DNA of 5,703 nucleotides from Deltaproteobacteria bacterium (lineage in GTDB: Bacteria; Desulfobacterota; DSM-4660; Desulfatiglandales; HGW-15), in NCBI GenBank assembly GCA_021737245.1, contig JAIPEI010000261.1, forward strand, positions 1-5,703. Reading direction: 5' to 3'. Shown here piece after piece: positions 1 to 5,535 of the stretch. The notes under the pieces were generated by a model, which was not told the origin of the DNA, did no database searches, and saw only the letters and a list, made by a program, of their open reading frames with translations. The stretch's first letter is position 1, and every line of letters starts with the position of its first letter. The translations under genes and the position numbers were made by a program.

Positions 1-48
1 GGTGTTCTGGACAACATCTACAATAAGCTCAACCCATCGGCGACATGA
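1..48 (+). CDS. 3' end of an unidentified protein-coding gene (partial)
   Basis: Frame 1 is open from the window edge and ends at TGA 46-48. It encodes the C-terminal residues GVLDNIYNKLNPSAT. I do not recognise the protein from 15 residues, and no family can be assigned. The next gene starts about 88 nt downstream on the same strand. The gap contains only short GC-rich self-complementary stretches without a T-run, so no intrinsic terminator is evident and read-through into the next genes is possible. Frame 2 also stays open past this point, but its peptide looks like out-of-frame translation. Confidence 0.5.
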   Translation, partial: GVLDNIYNKLNPSAT

Positions 49-136
49 GCCGCCGAAGAGGACCGGTTAATCCCGGGCGCGGGCGGGAAGGGCCTTGCTC
101 GGGCGTGTTCGAGAGACCGGCTGGATCCCGAGGCCT

Positions 137-730
137 ATGAGACTGGATTTTCGGTTCTCGGAACGACCCCTGGAGAACCTCTGGTGCGAGGCGGTCGTGG
201 CGTTTGTCTTCCAGAGGAGGTTTCTGACCCAGGGGACGCTTTCCGGGCTCGACGCCAAGATGGGAGGCCTCCTGGGCCGGCTGGAAAAGGCGGGCTTCTG
301 GACGGCGGATCCGGGGGAGAACCTGCTGGTGGCCTCCGAGGGCCGGATCAAGGCGGAGAAAATGCTCCTGTGCGGCATGGGCGACGGCTCGGACTGGGGG
401 GAAGCCTTTTTCGCCGAGCAGGTGGAGAGCGTGGGCAGGGTGCTGGTGGGGTTGCAGGTCAGCGATTTCGCCGTACACATTCCCATGCGCGAGGGGGAGG
501 AGGCCGATTATCCGGCCCGGCTCGAGATGTCGGTGCAGAAGCTTGCCGCTCCTTACGTGCGTGCCTGCGCAGATTCCATCGGCCGCGAGCTCAAGGTCGT
601 TTTCTCCATCGAGCGCTTTTTTTCCGACGGCCTCCTTCCCGTGGCCGATCGGCTGCGCAGCCGCTTCGGTTCGGAGTTCGACCTCTCCGTGGTGATCGAG
701 CGGGAAAAACACCTGGCCGTCGGGGCTTAA
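137..730 (+). CDS. Orphan peptidase M17 (leucyl aminopeptidase) N-terminal domain protein
   Basis: A 197-residue protein that resembles only the N-terminal, macro-like alpha/beta domain of M17 leucyl aminopeptidases. Seen: a short beta start (MRLDFRF); a hydrophobic strand at residues 18-26 (EAVVAFVFQ); a 'LD..MGGLLGRLEKAGFW' helix region at 38-54; then 'GENLLV' (60-65) and 'IKAEKMLLCGMGD' (71-83). In M17 enzymes that last element matches the typical 'I.a.rvlLvGlG' strand-loop. The metal-binding and catalytic C-terminal domain (NTDAEGR-type motif) is absent. It is not found downstream either, because leuS follows within 48 nt. The protein is therefore unlikely to be a peptidase; a binding or regulatory role is only inference. 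ATG 137 starts right at the family-like N terminus, with a weak GAGG close upstream. An in-frame TTG at 95 would add 14 residues and cannot be excluded. There is no signal peptide or membrane segment, so it is probably cytoplasmic. Confidence 0.8.
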   Translation: MRLDFRFSERPLENLWCEAVVAFVFQRRFLTQGTLSGLDAKMGGLLGRLEKAGFWTADPGENLLVASEGRIKAEKMLLCGMGDGSDWGEAFFAEQVESVGRVLVGLQVSDFAVHIPMREGEEADYPARLEMSVQKLAAPYVRACADSIGRELKVVFSIERFFSDGLLPVADRLRSRFGSEFDLSVVIEREKHLAVGA

Positions 731-778
731 CGGGGACTCGGGTCTCGAGGAATCACTGACGAACCAAGAGGATGCAGA

Positions 779-3361
779 GTGACCATGAAGTATGATGCGC
801 AGAGAGTGGAAGCAAAGTGGCAGACGCAGTGGGAGGAAACCGATCTCTTCAAAGTGCACGAGGATCCGGACAGGGAAAAGTACTATCTTCTGGAGATGTT
901 TCCCTACCCGAGCGGAAAGATCCATATGGGCCACGTACGAAACTACACCATCGGCGACGTGGTGGCCCGGTACAAGCGGATGTGCGGGAAAAACGTCCTC
1001 CATCCCATGGGGTGGGACGCATTCGGGCTGCCCGCGGAGAACGCAGCCATCGAGAACAACACCCATCCGGGCGAGTGGACCTACCGGAACATCGACTATA
1101 TGCGCTCCCAGCTCAAGCGCATGGGGTTCAGCTACGACTGGGACCGTGAGCTGGCCACGTGCGACCCCGACTACTACCAATGGGAGCAGCTCGTCTTCCT
1201 GAAGATGTATGAAAAGGGGCTGGCTTACAAGAAGAAGACACACGTGAACTGGTGCGATAAGTGCCAGACCGTGCTTGCCAAGGAGCAGGTGGAGAACGGC
1301 TGCTGCTGGCGGCACCAGGACCAGGAGGTGGTTCTGAAGGAGATGGACTCCTGGTTCTTCAAGATCACGGCGTACGCGGAGGAGATCCTGGAGCAGTGCG
1401 ACCGGCTTCCGGGCTGGCCCGAGCGGGTCCTCACCATGCAGCGGAACTGGATCGGAAAGAGCCGCGGCGCGATCATTCGGTTCCCTGTGGCCGGTTCGGA
1501 AGAGCAGGTCGAGGTGTACACGACCCGGCAGGACACGGTTTTCGGAGCCACCTTCATGTGCTTCGCCCCGGAGCATCCCATGCTGAAGGACCTGGTGCGC
1601 GGGACGGAGCAGGAGAGGGAGGTCCTGGAGTTCGTCGAGCGGACCCTCAAGGTGGACAGCTACATCCGCACGGCGGACTTCACCGTCAAGGAGGGCGTCT
1701 TCACGGGCCGCTACTGCATCAATCCGGCGACGGGGGAGGAGATCCCCATCTTCGTCGCCAACTTCGTCCTGTTCGACTACGGCACGGGCGCCGTCATGGC
1801 CGTACCCGCCCACGACCAGCGGGATTTCGACTTCGCCCGGAAGTACGGCCTGCGCCTGCGGGTGGTGATTCAGCCGGAGGACGAGAAGCTGGACGAGGAT
1901 GCCATGACCGGGGCCTACGAAGGGGAAGGCCGGCTGGTGAACTCGGGGTCCTTCAACGGGCAGAAGAACCTGGAGGCCCTGGACCGCATTGCGGAGTGGC
2001 TGGAAAGCGAAGGGATCGGGCACAGGACCGTGAACTATCGGCTCCGGGACTGGAACATCTCCAGGCAGCGGTACTGGGGCGCGCCCATCCCGATCATCTA
2101 CTGTGATGCATGTGGAACGGTGCCGGTGCCGGAGAAAGATCTTCCAGTGCTCCTGCCCATGGATGTGGAGATGCGCAGTCACGGAGGATCGCCGCTGCCC
2201 TTCGAGCCCTCGTTTTACGAGACCGCCTGCCCGCGCTGCGGGGGCGCCGCCCGCAGGGAGACGGACACCATGGACACGTTCGTGGAGTCCTCCTGGTACT
2301 TCGACCGCTATGCATGCCCCGACTACCGCCAGGGTCCCCTGGACCCTGCACGGGTCTCCTACTGGATGCCCGTGGACCAGTACATCGGCGGCATCGAGCA
2401 CGCGATCCTGCACCTCCTCTACTCCAGGTTCTACACCCGGGTGCTCAGGGATTTCGGCTACCTGGAGGTGAGCGAGCCCTTCACCAACCTGCTCACCCAG
2501 GGCATGGTCTGCAAGGAGACCCAGTCGTGCCCCACGCATGGATACCTGTTCCCGGACGAGGCCAAGGACGGGCGTTGCGCGCGGTGCGGCGACGAGGTGG
2601 TGCTGGGGGGCACGGTGAAGATGTCCAAGTCCAAGAGGAACGTGATCGACCCCCAGGAGATGGTGGATCGGTACGGAGCGGACACTGTGCGCATGTTCTG
2701 CCTGTTCGCCTCACCGCCGGAGCGGGATCTGGAGTGGAACGAACAGGGCGTTGAGGGGTCGTACCGGTTTCTGAACCGGGTGTGGCGGCTCGTGACGGAC
2801 AATCTGGACGCGCTGAAGGCCTCGGCCGTGTTCGACGGAGAAGGAGAATTGGCCGAGCCGTTCCGGAGCCTGCACCGTAAGACCCACCGGACCATTCAGA
2901 AGGTGACCGCGGACATAGAGGACCGGTTTCACTTCAACACCGCCGTCAGCGCGGTCATGGAGCTGATGAACGACATCAGCCGGATCCTGGGGGAAGGGCC
3001 GGAGCCCGGAGAGGAGGGCTGGCCCGTGATGCGCGAGGCCCTGGAAGCCGCAGTCGTCCTGCTTTCTCCCGTGGTGCCGCACATCACTGAGGAGCTCTGG
3101 AGCCTGCTGGGCAGGGAGGGGAACCTCCTGGGCGTTCCCTGGCCCCGGTACCGGCGGGAGGCCCTGGAGGTGGACACCCGGACCGTGGTGCTTCAGGTGA
3201 ACGGTAAGCTCCGGAGCCGCGTCGAGGTGAGAGCGGACTGCGGCCGCGAGGAGCTGGAGAAAGCCGCACTCTCCGACGAGCGGGTGCGGAAGTTCATCGG
3301 GGAGAAACCCGTGAAGAAGGTGATCGTGGTTCCGAATAAGCTCGTCAACGTCGTGGTGTAG
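779..3361 (+). CDS. leuS: Leucyl-tRNA synthetase (LeuRS), class Ia
   Basis: Cytoplasmic enzyme that charges tRNA(Leu) with leucine using ATP. The 860 residues match the usual bacterial length. Domains in order: Rossmann catalytic core with the HIGH-type motif HMGH at 49-52 (within PYPSGKIHMGHVRN); a Cys/His zinc-type insert (C159, C162, C176, H179); the CP1 editing domain, with TTRQDT at 248-253 (T253 matching the threonine that limits leucine hydrolysis in E. coli) and HDQRD at 345-349 (D346 matching the amino-group-binding Asp); a second four-Cys cluster (C442, C445, C484, C487); a short pre-KMSKS insert with C584, H587, C600, C603; KMSKS at 614-618; the helical anticodon-binding domain; and a small C-terminal tRNA-binding domain ending VVPNKLVNVVV. 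The GTG start has AAGAGG (766-771) 7 nt upstream. An in-frame ATG at 785 is the alternative and would shorten the protein by two residues. lptE follows after 24-30 nt, suggesting co-transcription. Confidence 0.98.
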   Translation: MTMKYDAQRVEAKWQTQWEETDLFKVHEDPDREKYYLLEMFPYPSGKIHMGHVRNYTIGDVVARYKRMCGKNVLHPMGWDAFGLPAENAAIENNTHPGEWTYRNIDYMRSQLKRMGFSYDWDRELATCDPDYYQWEQLVFLKMYEKGLAYKKKTHVNWCDKCQTVLAKEQVENGCCWRHQDQEVVLKEMDSWFFKITAYAEEILEQCDRLPGWPERVLTMQRNWIGKSRGAIIRFPVAGSEEQVEVYTTRQDTVFGATFMCFAPEHPMLKDLVRGTEQEREVLEFVERTLKVDSYIRTADFTVKEGVFTGRYCINPATGEEIPIFVANFVLFDYGTGAVMAVPAHDQRDFDFARKYGLRLRVVIQPEDEKLDEDAMTGAYEGEGRLVNSGSFNGQKNLEALDRIAEWLESEGIGHRTVNYRLRDWNISRQRYWGAPIPIIYCDACGTVPVPEKDLPVLLPMDVEMRSHGGSPLPFEPSFYETACPRCGGAARRETDTMDTFVESSWYFDRYACPDYRQGPLDPARVSYWMPVDQYIGGIEHAILHLLYSRFYTRVLRDFGYLEVSEPFTNLLTQGMVCKETQSCPTHGYLFPDEAKDGRCARCGDEVVLGGTVKMSKSKRNVIDPQEMVDRYGADTVRMFCLFASPPERDLEWNEQGVEGSYRFLNRVWRLVTDNLDALKASAVFDGEGELAEPFRSLHRKTHRTIQKVTADIEDRFHFNTAVSAVMELMNDISRILGEGPEPGEEGWPVMREALEAAVVLLSPVVPHITEELWSLLGREGNLLGVPWPRYRREALEVDTRTVVLQVNGKLRSRVEVRADCGREELEKAALSDERVRKFIGEKPVKKVIVVPNKLVNVVV

Positions 3362-3391
3362 GGTTTCGCAAACGCCCATGGAGACATGACC

Positions 3392-3967
3392 ATGACCAGA
3401 CCGCACCATCGCCCACTCTCCATTTTGCCGGCCGTGCTCGTGAGCCTGGCGGTTCTCGGGACCCTCGCGGGCTGCGGGTACCGGCTCAGGGCGGACGGTC
3501 GCCCTGTGGGGCTGGAGGTCGAAAGCCTGGCCATCCCGCTCATGACCAGCACCTCCTCCAGGATCGCTTTCGAACCGGATTTCACCAAAGTGATCCGGGA
3601 GGAGTTCATCAGCCATGCGAACGTTCCCGTCCTTCCCCGGGAGCGAGCACAGATGGTCCTCATCGGCCACGTCCGAAACATCCAGACGGATCCGCTGACA
3701 TACGACCTGGATCCGAGAACCATCCGCGGACACGATGTGACCTATGCCGTGACCGACAGCCGGCGGCTCCGGGTGGAGCTGGACGCGAAGCTGGTGGATC
3801 GGGCCACGGGAAACATCGTCTGGCAGGACAGCGGCCTGTCGGACGAGGCCAGATTCGAGGTGAGCCCGGATCCTCTCCGGACAAGGCACAATCAGCGCGA
3901 AGCCCTTCGACGAATCGCAGGCCGGTTGGCCAAGCGGGTCTACCTGAAAACCATGGAAAGGTTCTGA
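3392..3967 (+). CDS. lptE: LPS-assembly lipoprotein LptE
   Basis: Outer-membrane lipoprotein that plugs and helps fold LptD, the channel that inserts lipopolysaccharide into the outer leaflet. The 191-residue product begins with a basic n-region (MTRPHHR), a hydrophobic stretch (about residues 9-24) and a lipobox LAGC with the acylated Cys at 28, followed by GYRLR as is typical for LptE/RlpB. Further family-like features are 'VESLAIPLMTSTSS' with 'EPDFTKVIREEF', as in the LptE pattern of an 'IAIP.f.N.T' strand then a helix, and a later strand-rich half with 'VTDSRRLRVELDAKLVDRATGNIVWQ'. ATG 3392 is preferred because GGAG (3380-3383) lies 8 nt upstream. An in-frame ATG at 3386 leaves only 2 nt. 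The stop codon overlaps the holA start by one base. LptE sequences are weakly conserved, so the call rests on lipobox, size, motif pattern and neighbourhood. Confidence 0.88.
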   Translation: MTRPHHRPLSILPAVLVSLAVLGTLAGCGYRLRADGRPVGLEVESLAIPLMTSTSSRIAFEPDFTKVIREEFISHANVPVLPRERAQMVLIGHVRNIQTDPLTYDLDPRTIRGHDVTYAVTDSRRLRVELDAKLVDRATGNIVWQDSGLSDEARFEVSPDPLRTRHNQREALRRIAGRLAKRVYLKTMERF

Positions 3968-3969
3968 TG
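3955..3969 (+). promoter_or_regulatory. holA ribosome-binding site inside the lptE end, with TGATG overlap
   Basis: GGAAAGG (3955-3961) lies within the last codons of lptE and 5 nt before the holA ATG (3967-3969). The lptE TGA (3965-3967) shares its A with that ATG. This arrangement commonly supports translational coupling by re-initiation. Confidence 0.75.
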
Positions 3970-4977
3970 GCCCGGGACCTCCAGCCCGAAGACGTGCTCG
4001 AGCGCCTGGAAAAGGGACGCCTGGACCCGTTCTACCTTTTCCACGGGCCGGGCGAGTTTCGCATGGAGCGGGTCCTCGATCGCATCCGGGCGGACTTCAT
4101 ACCCGAGGGGGCCCGCGACTTCAACCTGGAGATCCTTTACGCGGACAAAAAGCTCGACCCGGAGGAGATCGTAGGGCGGGCCCGTTCCGTGCCTTTCATG
4201 GCCCCGAACCGCCTCATCGTGGTCAGGCGCACCGAGGCCTTCATCGCGGAGCGGCTCGCCCGCCTGATCCCCTACCTTGAGCAGCCCGCCGAGACCACAT
4301 GCCTGATTTTCACATCGTCCCAGCCGAACTTCAGCACCAGGTTCTACAAGGCGATCCGAAAGGCCGGGCTTGCCGTAGCGTTCAACGAGCTGACGGGGAA
4401 GCAGGTCGCGCCCTGGATCCGGCGGACGGCCGGGGAGCTCGGCCTGGAGTTGGATCGGGAGGGCTGCGACGTCCTTCAGGAGGTCGTTGGAAACCGCCTT
4501 CGCGATCTGCACGGCGAGCTGGAAAAGCTTCGCCTCCGGCACGGTGAAGGGGCCCGGGTGGGGGCCGAGGAGGTCCGGGAGCTGGCCGTGCACAGCCGGA
4601 GCTTCACCATCTTCGAGCTCATGAACCGGGTCTCGGTCAAGGACACGGCCGGGACGCTTTCCGTGCTGGGCCGCTTCCTGGAAGAGGAGGGGCCGAGGGA
4701 GGCCTCCCTGGGGATCATCGGCATGCTGAACCGGCAGGTTCGGCTGCTCTGGCAGGCCAAGTCCCTGGCGGCCGGGGGCGAACGGGTCGAAGGTATTGCG
4801 CGGGAGCCCTCGGTGCCGCCGTTTGCGGCCCGGCGGTTGCTGAGCCAGTGCGGGCAGTGGAGCGAGGAAGCATTGGAACGGGCGATTTATGATATATACG
4901 AAGCGGACGGGCGCCTGAAGACGGGTTCACGGCCGAACCCGCTCCTGGAGTCGCTCTTCATTGAGCTTTGCCGCTGA
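3967..4977 (+). CDS. holA: DNA polymerase III subunit delta
   Basis: The delta subunit of the clamp-loader complex. In that complex it opens the beta sliding clamp (DnaN) so the clamp can be loaded at primed sites. The 336 residues match the family length. Seen: the N-terminal AAA+-like fold opening with 'PFYLFHGPGEFRMERVLDRI' (21-40), where the loop lacks a GKT/S Walker A, as expected for non-ATPase delta; the 'VPFMAPNRLIVVRR' strand (75-88), typical 'PFF...RLVVV' region; 'CLIFTSSQPN' (112-121); the middle helical domain with 'LTGKQVAPWIRRTAGELGLELDREGCDVLQEVVGNRLRDLHGELEKL' (142-188), closely like the family's 'L...ei..w...a...g..i...a...L....G.dl..l..El.Kl'; and the C-terminal collar domain ending 'YEADGRLKTGSRPNPLLESLFIELC' (311-335), a strong HolA signature. 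It is translationally linked to lptE and is the last gene of the plus-strand cluster. Confidence 0.95.
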   Translation: MARDLQPEDVLERLEKGRLDPFYLFHGPGEFRMERVLDRIRADFIPEGARDFNLEILYADKKLDPEEIVGRARSVPFMAPNRLIVVRRTEAFIAERLARLIPYLEQPAETTCLIFTSSQPNFSTRFYKAIRKAGLAVAFNELTGKQVAPWIRRTAGELGLELDREGCDVLQEVVGNRLRDLHGELEKLRLRHGEGARVGAEEVRELAVHSRSFTIFELMNRVSVKDTAGTLSVLGRFLEEEGPREASLGIIGMLNRQVRLLWQAKSLAAGGERVEGIAREPSVPPFAARRLLSQCGQWSEEALERAIYDIYEADGRLKTGSRPNPLLESLFIELCR

Positions 4978-4980
4978 CAT

Positions 4981-5010
4981 GCGCCCTTTCCGCTGCAAGG
5001 GAGAGGGCGC
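4981..5010. terminator. Hairpin between convergent holA and rpsT (possible two-way terminator)
   Basis: The arms 4981-4990 (GCGCCCTTTC) and 5001-5010 (GAGAGGGCGC) pair over 10 bp with one G-T wobble, leaving a 10-nt loop. The hairpin begins 3 nt after the holA stop and lies 13 nt beyond the rpsT stop on the other strand, the right place to end both transcripts. No T-run follows on either strand, so it is not a classical intrinsic terminator. It may instead protect 3' ends or act with Rho. Confidence 0.5.
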
Positions 5011-5023
5011 GGTCGAGGCACCT

Positions 5024-5290
5024 TCAGGAGGAGAGCCGGTGAACCTGACGAGAGAGGCGGGAGATCTTCCGGGAGGCTGTCCGATGCTTGATCACCCCTT
5101 TGGTCGCCGTCTTCTGGAGAAGGGAAACGGCCGTTTTCAGGTTTGCCTGGGCCTGCTCCGGTGCGTTCTCGGCGATGGCGGAACGGACGTCCTTGACGGC
5201 TTTCTTGACCCGGGTCTTGTATCCGCGGTTGCGGAGCCTTCGGTTTTCACTCTGCCTGGCCCTTTTGAGCGCTGACTTGTGGTTTGCCAA
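5024..5290 (-). CDS. rpsT: 30S ribosomal protein S20
   Basis: S20 is a primary 16S rRNA-binding protein of the 30S subunit, a long-helix protein that stabilises the bottom of the body. The 88-residue product is very basic and carries the family signature: ANHKSALKRARQSENRRLRNR at residues 2-22, then YKTRVKKAVKDV and a C-terminal 'GVIKHRTASRKISRLSRQV'. Length and ends match the family. The start is set at TTG 5288-5290 because S20 proteins begin MANHKSA and AAGGAG lies 8 nt upstream. An ATG at 5353 is in frame but would add 21 residues that no S20 has. It stands alone on the minus strand, convergent with holA and divergent from murJ. E. coli rpsT also starts with UUG and is autogenously repressed by S20. 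Similar control here is inference. Confidence 0.98.
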   Translation of the reverse strand: MANHKSALKRARQSENRRLRNRGYKTRVKKAVKDVRSAIAENAPEQAQANLKTAVSLLQKTATKGVIKHRTASRKISRLSRQVHRLSS

Positions 5291-5298
5291 CTCTGTAA

Positions 5299-5304
5299 CT
5301 CCTT
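5299..5304 (-). promoter_or_regulatory. rpsT Shine-Dalgarno sequence that fixes the TTG start
   Basis: Read on the minus strand this is AAGGAG, within AGAAGGAGT, and it sits 8 nt before the TTG at 5290. It is a strong anti-16S match at good spacing, and decides the TTG start over the upstream in-frame ATG at 5353. Confidence 0.9.
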
Positions 5305-5326
5305 CTGATATCTTGATGGTATGGGA

Positions 5327-5356
5327 CGGTGAATCGAAATCCGGTGAAATCAAATC
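5327..5356. repeat. Imperfect 15-nt tandem direct repeat in the rpsT leader
   Basis: Plus-strand unit 1, CGGTGAATCGAAATC (5327-5341), is followed directly by unit 2, CGGTGAAATCAAATC (5342-5356). They match at 12 of 15 positions, the differences being clustered at positions 8-10. A third CG-T/A-like unit after 5356 is too degraded to count. The repeat lies between the rpsT promoter and its ribosome-binding site. It could be a tandem protein or RNA-binding site, or simply a slippage duplication. Confidence 0.7.
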
Positions 5357-5443
5357 CGATGGAGTCGTAAAAAGCCCGAAGCCTTATCCGCCCCCTGGAA
5401 TTTCAATAGACGATACCGTTTCCAGCGGCGGGTGAGCGTGTTT

Positions 5444-5473
5444 TTGCGAATCCGTCAAATCTGCACTTATAAT
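5444..5473 (+). promoter_or_regulatory. Sigma70-type promoter for murJ
   Basis: On the plus strand TTGCGA (5444-5449, 4 of 6 to consensus) is followed by an 18-nt spacer and a perfect TATAAT (5468-5473). The predicted start is near 5480, giving murJ a leader of about 55 nt. The -35 is weaker than that of the opposing rpsT promoter, and the two -10 hexamers share positions 5468-5471. Confidence 0.65.
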
Positions 5474-5495
5474 GGATGCCTGGCGCTGATGTCAA
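5466..5495 (-). promoter_or_regulatory. Sigma70-type promoter for rpsT
   Basis: On the minus strand a perfect -35 hexamer TTGACA (5495-5490) is followed by an 18-nt spacer and a -10 hexamer TATAAG (5471-5466), which is 5 of 6 to consensus. The predicted start is near 5459. This is the best promoter-like sequence in the window, and a strong promoter fits a ribosomal protein gene. Its -10 overlaps the -10 of the divergent murJ promoter. Confidence 0.75.
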
Positions 5496-5535
5496 GCCTA
5501 AAACATTCGGGCTGTTCCCGGCCGGCGGAGGTTTC

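Larger units (their letters stand above)
5291..5459 (-). other. Inferred 5' leader of rpsT mRNA (about 169 nt)
   Basis: If transcription starts about 7 nt past the minus-strand -10 box, near 5459, the rpsT mRNA carries a leader of about 169 nt, long for a single small ribosomal protein gene. It contains no plausible short gene. Visible elements in minus-strand order are a C(UUCG)G-centred imperfect hairpin (5385 to 5372) running into five U's (5373 to 5369), then an imperfect 15-nt tandem repeat (5356-5327), then the Shine-Dalgarno sequence. I recognise no known riboswitch or r-protein leader motif. The transcription start is predicted only from the promoter hexamers. Confidence 0.45.

Noticed and set aside
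49..136. A possible terminator or promoter between the first partial gene and the M17-domain gene.
   Set aside because: Only 4-bp GC self-complementary stretches such as CCGG(63-66)/CCGG(73-76) are present, with no T-run, and no -10-like AT-rich hexamer at proper spacing from a -35.
1261..2106. A 281-codon plus-strand frame inside leuS.
   Set aside because: It is an out-of-frame reading of leuS, rich in Gly, Arg and Pro. The in-frame LeuRS sequence is intact across the region, so no frameshift is implied.
29..2539. An 836-codon open frame on the minus strand opposite the M17-domain gene and leuS.
   Set aside because: The plus strand there encodes unmistakable LeuRS with all motifs. The antisense peptide is rich in His, Pro, Val and Leu without family motifs, as expected from the complement of GC-rich codons. 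Its length is a by-product of GC bias.
3362..3385. A small inverted repeat GTTT-CGC-AAAC between leuS and lptE.
   Set aside because: A 4-bp, mostly A-T stem with a 3-nt loop is too weak to be a terminator and is expected by chance.
2711..3889. A 392-codon minus-strand open frame over the end of leuS and most of lptE.
   Set aside because: It crosses two real genes on the other strand and shows low-complexity composition with no recognisable motif or ribosome-binding site.
5024..5353. A longer rpsT starting at ATG 5353.
   Set aside because: The extra 21 residues have no counterpart in S20 proteins and cover the leader repeat. The TTG at 5290 has a strong, well-spaced Shine-Dalgarno sequence and the exact family N terminus.
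4961..5435. Plus-strand open frames (104 and 115 codons) over rpsT and its leader.
   Set aside because: They are antisense to a clear S20 gene, overlap the hairpin or promoter regions, and encode no recognisable protein.
5453..5458. A second minus-strand TTGACG as a possible -35 for rpsT.
   Set aside because: No -10-like sequence lies 16-19 nt downstream; the bases there are GC-rich (TCACCC).
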